Shown piece by piece: positions 44,291 through 54,209 of a stretch of 64,000 nucleotides of DNA; positions within the stretch are counted from its first letter, which is position 1; each line of letters begins with the position of its first letter. Source of the DNA: Candidatus Gracilibacteria bacterium CG17_big_fil_post_rev_8_21_14_2_50_48_13 (GTDB taxonomy: Bacteria > Patescibacteriota > Gracilibacteria > 1-14-2-50-48-13); contig PFFG01000004.1 in assembly GCA_002783265.1 (NCBI GenBank), positions 114,295-178,294 on the forward strand. The letters are read 5' to 3'. The notes beneath the pieces are model-generated. The model saw only the letters and a program-made list of their open reading frames with translations, did not search any database and was not told where the DNA came from. Made by a program: the position numbers and the translations under genes.

Positions 44291-44305
44291 GCTTTTTGCA
44301 GAACT

Positions 44306-46867
44306 TTATTTCTTGAGCGTTGTCGTCAGCTCCACAACCTTGGAGACTTCAGCGCGGGTCATGTTGTCGCCTGCGCGGAAGATACCTGGCTGTTTACCAC
44401 TAATGATTCCCTTACTGGCAGCGAGGTCAATGTACGGTGCAAACCAGTCGCTGGTTTGAATGTCACCGAAGCTTGACCGAGCTGGAGGATTGCTTGCATA
44501 ACGCGCAACCTGATCCGCAAGTTCCTTATCATCAATGGTGCTGGCAGCATTCAAGATGATTTTCAGCGCTTCCGAACGATTAATTTCTCGGAAAGGCTGG
44601 AAGGTACCATCTGGGTATCCATCAATGAGGCGGAGTTCGCGTGCTCTGGTCACGTATGGTGCAAACCATTCATAGGTCGGTACATCCGGGAATCCAGAAT
44701 CCGTTCTTGCCGTGTTGACGCTAATACCTTCCGCAGCCATCATGATTTTCAGAAGTTCTGCACGGGTAATGGAATTATCTGGGCGGAAGAGACCCTTGTA
44801 TGGACCATCCGTATATCCACTAATTGCTTTCTTGTTGTAGAGCTTACAAATGAAGCTCGTTGCCCAGTGATTATTTGCATCGCGGAACGGTGTTCGATTT
44901 CTGTTGAGGTTGTCATCACAGATTTCTGTACCCGTGTTTGCCTGCGTAACCGCAGTTCGTGCAAAGATTCCTACAATCATAGACTTCGGAAGGCTCACGG
45001 TGAGTTTTCCATCGACAATGGCGTTCCCATCTGCAATTTGTACCCATTTCTGCTGCTGGAAGTCCCAAGCCATGACCACAAGTTGATCCTTTGGTGTCTT
45101 GAGCTCACCAACGTTCCCCTTCATAAAGACATTGGGTGAGAAGGTCTCATTCAAGTTGCCGTATTGCATGAAATATTCATAGGCAAGCGTCATATCCGCT
45201 GGGAGCAGTCCCTTCATAGGTTCGCGCAAGTTCGCAAGTGGGTAGCGAATGATCGGCATATAGATACCGGTAAACGGTGTACCGTCTCCATTTGTTACCT
45301 TGGTTCCACGCGTGAATGTTGCTTCCCAACCCGTCAGCTTTTCAATGTGACGTACAGGAATGTGGACCATACCTTCTGAGTTCTTGAAGTTCAGCGGTCC
45401 ATAGAGAATGACAGAACGTCCATCATCTTTGTTCGGGAGAATGAGCTCACTATCAAGTTCGCTGAATCCACCTCCAGGTCCAAATTGAGATGGGGTAGGG
45501 CTTCCGCCACCACCGCCTCCTCCACCGCCTCCGCCTCCACCACCGCCGCCTCCCGAAGTTGGAGGATTGCTCGTCACAAAGTTACGAGGGCCATTTGCTG
45601 CAGGTACATCTGAGCTTGTGCCATCAGAAACGAGAACGGTCCAGTAATACGTCGTGCTTGGTGTGAGATTATTTCTTGTTAATGTCGTAATGCTGCCTGC
45701 CGGTTCACAATTGTCGAGAACCGTCGCTGCATCTCTACTCAAACAGAATCGATAGGTAAAGGTTTCGCCTTCATCCACATTAGATCCTGCCCAGTTAAAG
45801 ATAGCACTTGTTGTTGTTATACCCGTCATGGCACCAAGCGTCGCTATAGGAGGACGGTTGCCAACATTTGGCGTTCCTTCGGTTCGCACGCGGTCTGGCC
45901 CCACCTGATTGCCATTTTCGTCGAAGTCGCGCTCCGTTATGGTTCGTGTTCCATCAGGATTGTAGACGGTTTCACGTTCGTAGCGTACGGTAATGCCGTC
46001 GTCATAGAACTCTCGGTAGGTTTCTCGAATAGGGTCACCGTTCGCAGCGTACTCGGTGATGGTCTCACGAATCAAGTGACCATCGGTGTTGTCATACACA
46101 CGTTCTGTCGTGGAAATGAGGACGTCATCAGGGCCATAGAGCCGTTCCGTCACGGTGCGCTCGTTTCCATTAATGGAGACTTCTTCAATAATATAGTTTT
46201 CACCCGGCGTGATAACCAGTGGCTCGGAAATTGCGCCAGCTGTTGTGTTGGCGAGGTACAGAGAATCACCTACTCCAGTGCTAAGGCCTGCGGTATCCAG
46301 GAATCGGAGATTTTCTAAAGTCAGTGTATAGGACGTTGCCTGAACCAAGGGCTCAACCTCAATGGTCAGAAATTGATGATAGGGACGAAGAAAGTTCCCC
46401 GTGTTTTTGTCGATGGAAAAGTAAAAGGCACCGGTTTGATTGCCCCCACTCGTCACGATTCGTGTAATGTCTGGGTCAACGGTAAAGTCCGTTCCCGTGA
46501 GTTTGATACTGGTGTTATCTAAGGAGATTTGCGTTGGGTCATAGCGCAGCACACCACTTATGGAGTTTACTTGCAGTGCGCGTGGTACCAGAGTGACTTG
46601 AGCGCGCAATCGCAGGGTGCTTCCGGTTCCGTATCGTGTATCATTGGAACCAAGGTGCACACCTGTTCCTACACGTTGAAAGGTCTGAGCTCCGATTGTT
46701 TGCGTTGTTGGCATGTAAAGTCCCGCATCATTGGTTGTCGGGGACGTGCCAAAAAGGCTGGACATGAGGAAGTTCCCTATGGGACTTGCGGCCAAAACGA
46801 CCATGGTTCCTATGGCAGCAAGGCCGACGATGAGCGCCGTTCGTTGTTGGTTTTTTGTGGGTTTCAT
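44306..46867 (-). CDS. Large SLH surface protein with cohesin-like, Fn3-like and Gly-rich parts
   Basis: Starting at ATG 46867 the protein has 853 residues: a signal anchor (TALIVGLAAIGTMVVLAA), a cohesin-like beta domain (LRAQVTLVPRALQVNSISGV and LRYDPTQISLD), a strongly repetitive Thr/Glu/Arg segment (about 235-335), a fibronectin-III-like domain (ATLGAMTGITTTSAIFNW and LTPSTTYYWTVLVSDG), a run of about 18 glycines, a beta domain with LPKSMIVGIFA, and three SLH domains at the C-terminus (FRDANNHWATSFICKLYNK, FPDVPTYEWFAPYVTRARE, FGDIQTSDWFAPYIDLAA). It would be held on the wall by SLH and project its beta domains outward; this looks like a major surface or adhesion protein. Confidence 0.9.
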   Translation of the reverse strand: MKPTKNQQRTALIVGLAAIGTMVVLAASPIGNFLMSSLFGTSPTTNDAGLYMPTTQTIGAQTFQRVGTGVHLGSNDTRYGTGSTLRLRAQVTLVPRALQVNSISGVLRYDPTQISLDNTSIKLTGTDFTVDPDITRIVTSGGNQTGAFYFSIDKNTGNFLRPYHQFLTIEVEPLVQATSYTLTLENLRFLDTAGLSTGVGDSLYLANTTAGAISEPLVITPGENYIIEEVSINGNERTVTERLYGPDDVLISTTERVYDNTDGHLIRETITEYAANGDPIRETYREFYDDGITVRYERETVYNPDGTRTITERDFDENGNQVGPDRVRTEGTPNVGNRPPIATLGAMTGITTTSAIFNWAGSNVDEGETFTYRFCLSRDAATVLDNCEPAGSITTLTRNNLTPSTTYYWTVLVSDGTSSDVPAANGPRNFVTSNPPTSGGGGGGGGGGGGGGGGGSPTPSQFGPGGGFSELDSELILPNKDDGRSVILYGPLNFKNSEGMVHIPVRHIEKLTGWEATFTRGTKVTNGDGTPFTGIYMPIIRYPLANLREPMKGLLPADMTLAYEYFMQYGNLNETFSPNVFMKGNVGELKTPKDQLVVMAWDFQQQKWVQIADGNAIVDGKLTVSLPKSMIVGIFARTAVTQANTGTEICDDNLNRNRTPFRDANNHWATSFICKLYNKKAISGYTDGPYKGLFRPDNSITRAELLKIMMAAEGISVNTARTDSGFPDVPTYEWFAPYVTRARELRLIDGYPDGTFQPFREINRSEALKIILNAASTIDDKELADQVARYASNPPARSSFGDIQTSDWFAPYIDLAASKGIISGKQPGIFRAGDNMTRAEVSKVVELTTTLKK

Positions 46868-46983
46868 ACGTGTGTGCATACGATGTTTTTATATTTTTGT
46901 GAAAATATTCTCCCTATACTAGCACAGAATTTGCGTTTTTGAAAGAATTTTGTACAATGCACCCATACTTTCGACCAAATTCT

Positions 46984-48159
46984 ATGTCGCCCATGCCCCG
47001 ATTTTCCTTCCTGCTTGGATCCCTCGCATGTTTTTTGACCATGCCTGCCCTTGCGGTTGCAAGTTTTTCCGATGTTCCCAGTTCTCATGCCTATGCCGCT
47101 TCTGTGCAGTATGCGGAAGGGCGGGGTATTATGAAGGGGTACTCTAATGGCACTTTTGCTCCTGATGCACCTGTGAACCGTGCGGAGTTTCTCACCATGC
47201 TGTATCGTGCCTTTGGTTTAGAGATTCCTACGACGGGTGATGCGTGTTTTCGGGATATCGCAACAAAAGCTTGGTATGCCCCTGTGGTGTGTGATGCGAA
47301 ATCTCGCGGGTTGGTTTCCGGCACCAATGGGTATTTCTCGCCCTCAAAGGCCGTAACACTGGTAGAAGCCGCGAAAATGGTGGCGGGCGCGAGTGAAGCA
47401 CTTGTGGAAAAACCGTCTTCTACCGATGAGTGGTACGATCCCTATTTGCGGTTTTTAGAACAGAAACGCTCCATCCTTCCGACATTGGGGTATGTTAGCC
47501 AGTCCATGACGCGCGCCGAGGTGGCAGAACTTTTGTGGCGTATTGAGGAAAATCCCAAGAATTTGGATGCCTATTCCGCAAAGTCTTTAAGTAAGAGTCC
47601 TTGTGTGCTGGCGGGTAAAAATGCCTCTGGCCCAGCCAATGTAGATATGCTTGCAGTGCAGCAGGAGTGGCTCGGTTGGTACAATGCAGAGCGAGCAAAG
47701 GTGGGAAGTCCGGCACTTGTGCTGGTGGCACCCTTGAATAAAACTGCGCAAACGTGGGCGGAGACTTCCAAGAAACGAGGGTATATAGATCACAAGCGCG
47801 GCAATAATGTGTATTACGATTACCAACGCATAAAAAACTGGTTTGCGGATCTTGGGGTAACCTTTTCCGGAAAGGGGACAACTTTCGGGGAAAGTATCGC
47901 CTGGAATGTGTACAGTTGTTCGTCGAAGGACTGTACGGACGACCTGACGCGCGCCATTCGTTCTTCCTTTAATTTCTTTGCGGGAGAAAAGGGGAAAGCC
48001 TATCGTCCTCATTACGACATGATGGTCAATAGTGCCTACAAACAAATTGGGCTTGGGGTCTCTGTGGACCCTGTATCCAAAAAATACTATCTGGTCACCC
48101 ATCTCTCAACAAAAGTTGCGGGCGATGTCCTCCCCTATTGTACAGTTCGTGCACAGTAG
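46984..48159 (+). CDS. Secreted SLH plus CAP (SCP/PR1) domain protein
   Basis: From ATG 46984 the protein has 391 residues. After a signal peptide (FLLGSLACFLTMPALAVAS) come SLH repeats: FSDVPSSHAYAASVQYAEG with FAPDAPVNRAEFLTML, a second with FRDIATKAWYAPVVCDAKS and FSPSKAVTLVEAAKM, and a weaker third ending SMTRAEVAELLWRI. The C-terminal about 160 residues are a CAP domain (VQQEWLGWYNAERAKVG, AQTWAETSKKRGYIDH, FGESIAWNVYSC, AYKQIGLGVS). CAP proteins are secreted and often bind lipids or act at the cell envelope. Divergent from the large SLH gene. Confidence 0.92.
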   Translation: MSPMPRFSFLLGSLACFLTMPALAVASFSDVPSSHAYAASVQYAEGRGIMKGYSNGTFAPDAPVNRAEFLTMLYRAFGLEIPTTGDACFRDIATKAWYAPVVCDAKSRGLVSGTNGYFSPSKAVTLVEAAKMVAGASEALVEKPSSTDEWYDPYLRFLEQKRSILPTLGYVSQSMTRAEVAELLWRIEENPKNLDAYSAKSLSKSPCVLAGKNASGPANVDMLAVQQEWLGWYNAERAKVGSPALVLVAPLNKTAQTWAETSKKRGYIDHKRGNNVYYDYQRIKNWFADLGVTFSGKGTTFGESIAWNVYSCSSKDCTDDLTRAIRSSFNFFAGEKGKAYRPHYDMMVNSAYKQIGLGVSVDPVSKKYYLVTHLSTKVAGDVLPYCTVRAQ

Positions 48160-48193
48160 TGTAGAATTGTTTTGTTGATCCCACACAAACACA

Positions 48194-50329
48194 ATGCACT
48201 CTTACGTTTTACGCAGCATTTTTCTCACGGTGATGCTGCTCACCAGTCTTTTTTCCGCCAGAGCCCAGTTTATGCCCGAAGTCCCGGAGAATATTCTCCG
48301 TGGGTTAACGGGATACACTGCCTCCTATATATCGGGCGGAGAATTTGCCGGTGATATTCTTCTTGTGGGTGGCGTGCGCAGCGGTGTATATCAGAACGAC
48401 ATACAGATTTATGATGTGAGTACGAAAACGCTTGAACTGCCTGATGCGGGTGTGCTCAGTCTCGGTGCCCCTAGGGCGTTTCATACGGCAACGACCTTAT
48501 CCGATGGTCGTATTTTGTTTTTTGGTGGCGAATCTGCCTCGGGCGTCTACGTGGATATTGCAGAAGTCTTTGATCCGGTTTCTCTGAGTGTGGTCCCTTT
48601 GCCTCTCACGGGTACGGATATTCCTGTCCCTGCAAGAAAACGCCATGCGGCGAGTTTTTTCTATATTTTTGGTGAGCAGGATCAGTATGTCCTCATCTCA
48701 GGAGGGTGTACAGCAACGTGTAGCGGTCTGTCAGACCGATTAAAAAGCACGATTATCTATTCGGTGCGGGATAAAACCTTTATGGCGGGTCCACTCATGA
48801 AAGAACCCAGGCAGGATCACCGCGCGGTGTATTTGCCTGCGGCAAGTGATAAGGGTGTCGTTATGCAAATGGGGGGAGGGGCAGCCCAGCCGGAACATTT
48901 TGATATTAAGAGCTTTACGAAGACTCCAGGAAGTGGACAGTTTGTGCAGGATGCAACCACGGCGGCACTGGTAGAAAATAACAGTATATTGCTGGGGACC
49001 GCTTCGGCCATGGCACCGATTTTTTCACAGGTTCCTGAAGCGACGGCTGCACTCTTGTCCGAGGATGAGAAAAAGGAATCAGAGTCGATGTCCGCGAAGC
49101 AGGCACTGGAGGATCAGCTCCGCGGTCTGGAGGCTATCGAAAAAAAGGTCGCTCATCTACGTCTGCCGGAAAAAATTACGACGGTGCGCGCAAGTGATAC
49201 GCGCGGTAACTCGGAGACCTCAGGTGCCGGCTTTCGTCTCGGGTCAGATGCCTCTACGAGAACAGGTTCTGCTTCCGTGGGGGCAGCGGTTTCCTCGGCA
49301 CTTATAGCGGCCCAGCAGGAAAAACTGGCATCACTTTTAGGTAATCGCTTCTCCGGTTCCGGAGCACGCTTACCAAGCAAGGCTATTCCCCAGGACTACG
49401 AGACCTCACTGCGTTCCTATCTCCTGCGTATTCCTCAGGCAGATGCGGACGTTCTGCGGCACTTGACGGTGGGAAGCCGCGATAGCGATGGTGATGGTCT
49501 TTCAGACGAGGTGGAAAACATGCTTGGATTAGATCCCTTCAAGCAGGATTCGAAAAAAACAGGGGCTTCTGATTTGGAACAATTTCTCGGGGCAAAGCCT
49601 GACACTCTGGGAATACCCGAGTGGCCTATGCTACCCCCAGTATCCGGCGTTTGCTCGGAAGGGACAACGCTTTGGGGGCGGGTAGATCCCAAATCAGACG
49701 TGGGTTTTTTCTCACAAGTGGGGACGGGTACGCGACTACAGTTTGCTGAGGCAACCTCGGATGAGGGAGGGTTTGTTCTCACAGGAACCACTATGGCAGA
49801 AGTGCCTGAAGGTGCGTCCATTGTTATACGAGCAGAACATGCTGGTGACTTGGTGTATTCAAAGGGACGCTCACTTATCAGAACGATGTGTGGTCGTGAT
49901 GCGCTTGTTGTTATTTCCGCTGTGAGGCTCGAGGGAAATTTCCGTATCCTCGATGGAAAAGCGGCACCTAAATCCTTAGTATTCCTCCATTTTGATCGCG
50001 CGCTCTTTGTTGCTATGGCCGATGAGAATGGTGATTTCTCAGTCTTAATACCCTCTAGTATTACATCAAGTGTGGTTCAGCTAGAGACATGGGTTGTGCA
50101 GGGGGGCATAGCGGGGCCATTACAGACCTATACAATGACCATGCCGTTGCTGCGGGAATCTGCTGCAGAGGATCGTGTCCTTGGTCTTGAAAGCACAGAT
50201 GAAGGGCAGCCATGGTTTTGGTGGCTTTATGTCCTGGGACTTTTCACAGGTCTCGCTTCCTTAGGCGCCCTCGGCTACTTTTTTATCCAGTCCTCCAAGG
50301 GGGATGCTACAGATAATACGCATGCATAG
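48194..50329 (+). CDS. Membrane-anchored kelch-like propeller protein
   Basis: This 711-residue exported protein has a signal peptide (SIFLTVMLLTSLFSARAQ), a kelch/propeller region (ILLVGGVRSGVYQNDIQIYD, ATTLSDGRILFFGGES, YVLISGGC), and an Ala/Glu-rich charged linker. A thrombospondin-3-like calcium motif DSDGDGLSDEVENMLGLDP sits near residue 430. Beta-sandwich domains follow (LWGRVDPKSDVGFF, LEGNFRILDG), then a C-terminal transmembrane helix (LYVLGLFTGLASLGALGYFF). It is displayed on the outer face. The ligand is unknown. The stop overlaps the ferredoxin-like gene by 8 nt. Confidence 0.8.
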   Translation: MHSYVLRSIFLTVMLLTSLFSARAQFMPEVPENILRGLTGYTASYISGGEFAGDILLVGGVRSGVYQNDIQIYDVSTKTLELPDAGVLSLGAPRAFHTATTLSDGRILFFGGESASGVYVDIAEVFDPVSLSVVPLPLTGTDIPVPARKRHAASFFYIFGEQDQYVLISGGCTATCSGLSDRLKSTIIYSVRDKTFMAGPLMKEPRQDHRAVYLPAASDKGVVMQMGGGAAQPEHFDIKSFTKTPGSGQFVQDATTAALVENNSILLGTASAMAPIFSQVPEATAALLSEDEKKESESMSAKQALEDQLRGLEAIEKKVAHLRLPEKITTVRASDTRGNSETSGAGFRLGSDASTRTGSASVGAAVSSALIAAQQEKLASLLGNRFSGSGARLPSKAIPQDYETSLRSYLLRIPQADADVLRHLTVGSRDSDGDGLSDEVENMLGLDPFKQDSKKTGASDLEQFLGAKPDTLGIPEWPMLPPVSGVCSEGTTLWGRVDPKSDVGFFSQVGTGTRLQFAEATSDEGGFVLTGTTMAEVPEGASIVIRAEHAGDLVYSKGRSLIRTMCGRDALVVISAVRLEGNFRILDGKAAPKSLVFLHFDRALFVAMADENGDFSVLIPSSITSSVVQLETWVVQGGIAGPLQTYTMTMPLLRESAAEDRVLGLESTDEGQPWFWWLYVLGLFTGLASLGALGYFFIQSSKGDATDNTHA

Positions 50330-50609
50330 TGATGATACGCTTACGCAAAGTTTTCCGAAAAAAGACCCCGAGACTGGTGAAACACTGCTCTTTGTTTGTC
50401 ATGGAAAAACCTGTGGGCGATCCTGCAGATTTCTTGTTGATCGGCTAGAACAAGTACGGGCAAAGGGCTACGCTGTTCGTGCTGAACGCACTATCTGTAT
50501 GGACCGGTGCGAGGAAGGTCCAAATGTACGGTACGGCGACCAGATTCATACACATATGAACCCCATTAAGGTGTCGGAACTGGCAAAAAAAGTTGCGGGA
50601 AAAAAGTAA
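50322..50609 (+). CDS. Thioredoxin-like [2Fe-2S] ferredoxin
   Basis: This 95-residue protein (ATG 50322) has cysteines C26, C31, C35, C59 and C63 in the arrangement VCHGKTCGRSC then ICMDRCEEGPNV, the signature of the thioredoxin-like 2Fe-2S ferredoxin family (as in NuoE-like C-termini). It would be a cytoplasmic electron carrier; partners are unknown. ATG 50304 would add six residues. The gene overlaps the end of the kelch-protein gene by 8 nt and is 215 bp before nrdB. Confidence 0.88.
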   Translation: MHSDDTLTQSFPKKDPETGETLLFVCHGKTCGRSCRFLVDRLEQVRAKGYAVRAERTICMDRCEEGPNVRYGDQIHTHMNPIKVSELAKKVAGKK

Positions 50610-50720
50610 AATCAAAAAACTTAGTTAAGGTTAGTCAAATGCACTCCTAGGTAGGTAGGAAGACACGTGATGCGTCTTTTTGAAGAAGCAAGATATTTTT
50701 CGTGTTTTTCTGCTTGATTT

Positions 50721-50767
50721 TGACTATATGTAGTAGCAATTATGATAGGGAACACTACATCTTGTAT
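50721..50767 (+). promoter_or_regulatory. Tandem NrdR-box-like sites before nrdB
   Basis: TGACTATATGTAGTAG (50721-50736) and ACACTACATCTTGTAT (50752-50767) match the NrdR box ACACWATATATWGWGT at 11 and 13 of 16 positions. The starts are 31 bp apart, three helical turns, the typical NrdR arrangement. A possible -10 TATGAT (50741-50746) lies between them, so NrdR would block RNA polymerase. The gene for NrdR is not in the window. Confidence 0.75.
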
Positions 50768-50824
50768 GTACCTCGCAAATACGCCCCAACGTATGTGCAA
50801 TCGCCCTTATTCTTTTTTGCCCCC

Positions 50825-51799
50825 ATGCTCATGGCAGATGCTGTAGAACCGATACTCGCTCCCAATGCGGATCGTTTTGTGCTGTACCCCATAAAACACG
50901 ACGCCGTTTGGCAACTGTACAAAAAAGCGGAGGCGTCTTTTTGGACAGCGGAAGAAGTAGACCTTGGAGACGATATGGCAGACTGGGCTCGCTTAAATGA
51001 CGGAGAGCGTCATTTTATCTCTCATGTACTCGCGTTCTTTGCTGCAGCGGATGGTATTGTGAATGAAAACCTCGCCGTCAACTTCATGAAAGAAGTGCAA
51101 ATTCCTGAAGCACGCTGTTTTTATGGATTTCAGATCATGATGGAGAACATTCATGCGGAAATGTACTCTCTGCTCCTGGATACCTATATTAAAGATCCCT
51201 TTGAAAAACGGACCTTGCTTGACTCTATTCATACCATTCCTTCCATTGCACGAAAGGCACAATGGGCACTGCGTTGGATTGAAAATGGCACCTTCGCTGA
51301 GCGCCTTGTGGCCTTTATGGCCGTTGAAGGAATTTTCTTCTCCGGTTCCTTTTGTTCTATTTTCTGGCTCAAAAAACGTGGTCTCATGCCAGGTCTTGCC
51401 TTCTCTAACGAGTTGATTTCTCGCGATGAGGGAATGCACTGTGAAATGGCTGTTTTGCTCTACTCTATGTTGAAAAACAAACTTTCAGAGGAACAGATTC
51501 ATGCCATCGTTTCCGAAGCAGTTCTCATAGAAAAACAGTTCATCTGTGAGTCCCTGCCTGTGGATCTCATCGGTATGAATTCTCGTCTCATGAGCGAGTA
51601 TATTGAATACGTTGCCGATTTTTGGCTTACACAACTGGGTGTGAGCAAAATCTATGGAACGGCAAACCCCTTCGATTTTATGCAGATGATTTCTTTGACG
51701 GGGAAAACCAACTTCTTTGAAAAGCGTGTTGGTGATTATCAGAAAGCGTCTGTGTATGGATCGCAGGATGCGTCTTTTGCTTTGGATGCCTCCTTCTAG
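50825..51799 (+). CDS. nrdB: Ribonucleotide reductase small subunit, class Ia
   Basis: This 324-residue protein (ATG 50825; ATG 50831 also possible) has the diiron and radical residues: [32 protein letters not shown] with Glu, His and the Tyr four residues after His, and [14 protein letters not shown]. The Tyr and a standard ligand set point to a class I tyrosyl-radical R2, not a Tyr-less variant. The C-terminal tail ([11 protein letters not shown]) would dock onto NrdA. nrdA follows 39 bp later. Tandem NrdR-like boxes precede it. Confidence 0.95.
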   Translation: MLMADAVEPILAPNADRFVLYPIKHDAVWQLYKKAEASFWTAEEVDLGDDMADWARLNDGERHFISHVLAFFAAADGIVNENLAVNFMKEVQIPEARCFYGFQIMMENIHAEMYSLLLDTYIKDPFEKRTLLDSIHTIPSIARKAQWALRWIENGTFAERLVAFMAVEGIFFSGSFCSIFWLKKRGLMPGLAFSNELISRDEGMHCEMAVLLYSMLKNKLSEEQIHAIVSEAVLIEKQFICESLPVDLIGMNSRLMSEYIEYVADFWLTQLGVSKIYGTANPFDFMQMISLTGKTNFFEKRVGDYQKASVYGSQDASFALDASF

Positions 51800-51838
51800 G
51801 TTCTTGTTTCTTTACTCCTCTTTTTTCTTTAAACCCCC

Positions 51839-54187
51839 ATGGAAATTATACGCAGTAGCGGTCTTCGCGAGCCCATTATGCTGGATAAAATTACCCAGGC
51901 CTTAGAACGTGTGCAGGGTGATCTCAAGGTTGAGCCGGTAGAAATTACAAAGCGTGTAGCTCTTTCTGTAGCAGATGGCATGACGACAGCGGCTATCAAT
52001 AACCTGGTTGCGGAAACCGCAGCCGCCATGACCCCCATCCATCCGGATTATGGTATGTTGGCGGGTCGCGTTGCCGCAGTCTCTTTGCATCGCACAACGA
52101 GCGATAGTTTCTCCGAAACCATCGAACTTCTTTCGAACTACGTCCACCCCAAAAACGGCATGCCTTTCCCACTGATTGGAGAGGGTACGCGCGCCATCGT
52201 CAAAAAGTATGCGGCGGAACTGGATGCGGCCATTGATTACTCCCGCGACCTCACCTACGACTACTTTGCCTTTAAAACACTTGAGAAGGCATACCTCCTC
52301 AAAATGGACGGAAAGACCGTTGAACGGCCCCAGCACCTGCTTATGCGTGTTGCGGTTGGTGTGCATCATGATGATCTCGACAGTATTTTGCGTACCTACG
52401 ATATGATGTCTCGCGGGTTATTTACGCATGCATCGCCGACCCTTTTTAATGCAGGAACGATGCAGCCGCAGATGTCGAGCTGTTTTCTTGCAGCAATGAA
52501 AGACGACAGCTTGGAAGGAATTTATGATACCTTGAAGCAGGTTGCACTCATCTCGAAGTCTGGTTCAGGACTTGCCGTGCATATTCACAATATTCGTGCA
52601 AAGGGTGCCTTTATTAAGGGGAACAACGGTGTTTCTGCCGGCATTGTACCGATGCTGCGTGTTTTCAATGAAACGGCGCGTTACGTTGACCAGGCGGGGA
52701 AGCGTCGAGGAGCCTTTGCTATCTATCTTGAGCCATGGCACGCGGATATTTTTGAGTTTCTCGATCTGCGAAAAAATCATGGAAAAGAAGAAATGCGCGC
52801 CCGCGATTTGTTTTACGGGCTGTGGATTCCTGACCTTTTCATGGAGCGTGTAAAACAGGATGCAGACTGGGCCCTTATGGATCCAAGTGTCTGTCCAGGA
52901 CTCTCAGATGTGTACGGTGATGCCTTTACAACTCTCTATGAAAAGTACGAGGCGGCGGGGAAGTTTGAGCGTGTGGTGAAAGCCCGTGAGCTTTGGTTTA
53001 AAGTGATCGAGGCGCAAATCGAGACGGGTACACCGTACATTGGGTATAAAGATGCTATTAATCGAAAGAGTAATCAAAAAAATATTGGCGTGATTAAGTC
53101 GAGTAACTTGTGTCACGAAATTTTTGAGGTGTCGACTCCCGACGAAACGGCGGTTTGTAATCTTTCTTCGCTGGCATTACCAAAGATGGTGGAGAATGGA
53201 AAATTTGACCATCAAAAACTGTACGAAGTGGCGTATCAGGCCGTCTTTAATATGAACCGGGTCATTGATCACAATCACTATCCTGTTCCGGAAACGAAGC
53301 GTTCGAATGAGCGTCATCGACCAGTTGGGCTTGGTATCCAAGGTCTGGCGGACACCTTTATTATGCTCCGCTATCCCTTTGATTCGGAAAAGGCGCGCCA
53401 GTTGAACAAGGATATTTTTGAGACCATGTATTTTGCGGCGCTGCATGCCTCCGCAGATCTTGCTCAGGTAGAGGGGCCTTATGAAACCTTCGAGGGGTCT
53501 CCTGCTTCTCAGGGTATTTTACAATTTGATATGTGGGGTGTTACTCCATCAAATCGCTGGGATTGGCAGGCACTGCGCGAAAAAATTGCGCTCCATGGTC
53601 TGCGAAACTCCCTGCTTATTGCACTCATGCCAACGGCGACAACGGGGCAGATTCTTGGCAATAATGAATGTTTTGAGCCCTATACCTCCAATATTTATGT
53701 GCGCCGTGTACTTTCCGGTGAGTTTGTTGTGGTCAATAAACACCTCGTGCGGGATCTAGAGGAACTGGGTCTGTGGAATGACCGCATACGGAACAAAATT
53801 ATTGCCGGCGATGGATCTGTTCAGCATATCCCGGAGATTCCAGAAGATATCCGTGATCTCTATAAAACATCCTGGGAGATTAGTCAGAAAACCATCATCG
53901 ATCTGGCCGCTGATCGTGGTGCCTATGTGTGTCAGGGGCAAAGTATGAATTTATTTGTTCGCGACCCGAATTTTGCAAAGATTACCTCGATGCATTTTTA
54001 TGCTTGGGAAAAGGGACTGAAGACGGGTATGTATTATCTGCGTTCTCAAGCCGCAAGTCAGGCGGTAAAATTCACGCTTGACCAGGCGGAAAAGGTAGCG
54101 AACAATGAGGATACTTTGGAGCAAAACCAAAAAGATATGCTTTGCTCTCTCAATAATCCTGAGTCGTGTGAAGCCTGCGGATCGTAA
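51839..54187 (+). CDS. nrdA: Ribonucleotide reductase large subunit, class Ia
   Basis: This 782-residue protein has an N-terminal ATP-cone (about 1-90), which gives dATP shut-off. Catalytic residues: SSCFLAAM, KSSNLCHEIFE (the Asn-Cys-Glu site), ETAVCNLSSLALP, and the radical-path Tyr pair in KTGMYYLRS. The C-terminus has the redox tail CEACGS for reduction by thioredoxin or glutaredoxin. It is co-transcribed with nrdB. The gene starts after CTTTAAACCCCC. mutY follows 22 bp downstream. Confidence 0.96.
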   Translation: MEIIRSSGLREPIMLDKITQALERVQGDLKVEPVEITKRVALSVADGMTTAAINNLVAETAAAMTPIHPDYGMLAGRVAAVSLHRTTSDSFSETIELLSNYVHPKNGMPFPLIGEGTRAIVKKYAAELDAAIDYSRDLTYDYFAFKTLEKAYLLKMDGKTVERPQHLLMRVAVGVHHDDLDSILRTYDMMSRGLFTHASPTLFNAGTMQPQMSSCFLAAMKDDSLEGIYDTLKQVALISKSGSGLAVHIHNIRAKGAFIKGNNGVSAGIVPMLRVFNETARYVDQAGKRRGAFAIYLEPWHADIFEFLDLRKNHGKEEMRARDLFYGLWIPDLFMERVKQDADWALMDPSVCPGLSDVYGDAFTTLYEKYEAAGKFERVVKARELWFKVIEAQIETGTPYIGYKDAINRKSNQKNIGVIKSSNLCHEIFEVSTPDETAVCNLSSLALPKMVENGKFDHQKLYEVAYQAVFNMNRVIDHNHYPVPETKRSNERHRPVGLGIQGLADTFIMLRYPFDSEKARQLNKDIFETMYFAALHASADLAQVEGPYETFEGSPASQGILQFDMWGVTPSNRWDWQALREKIALHGLRNSLLIALMPTATTGQILGNNECFEPYTSNIYVRRVLSGEFVVVNKHLVRDLEELGLWNDRIRNKIIAGDGSVQHIPEIPEDIRDLYKTSWEISQKTIIDLAADRGAYVCQGQSMNLFVRDPNFAKITSMHFYAWEKGLKTGMYYLRSQAASQAVKFTLDQAEKVANNEDTLEQNQKDMLCSLNNPESCEACGS

Positions 54188-54209
54188 GTCTATACAGAAA
54201 GCGGTGACC

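Noticed and set aside
45490..45555. Gly-rich codon run as a simple-sequence assembly artefact
   Set aside because: It stays in frame, uses mixed glycine codons and joins two good domains, so it is a real linker.
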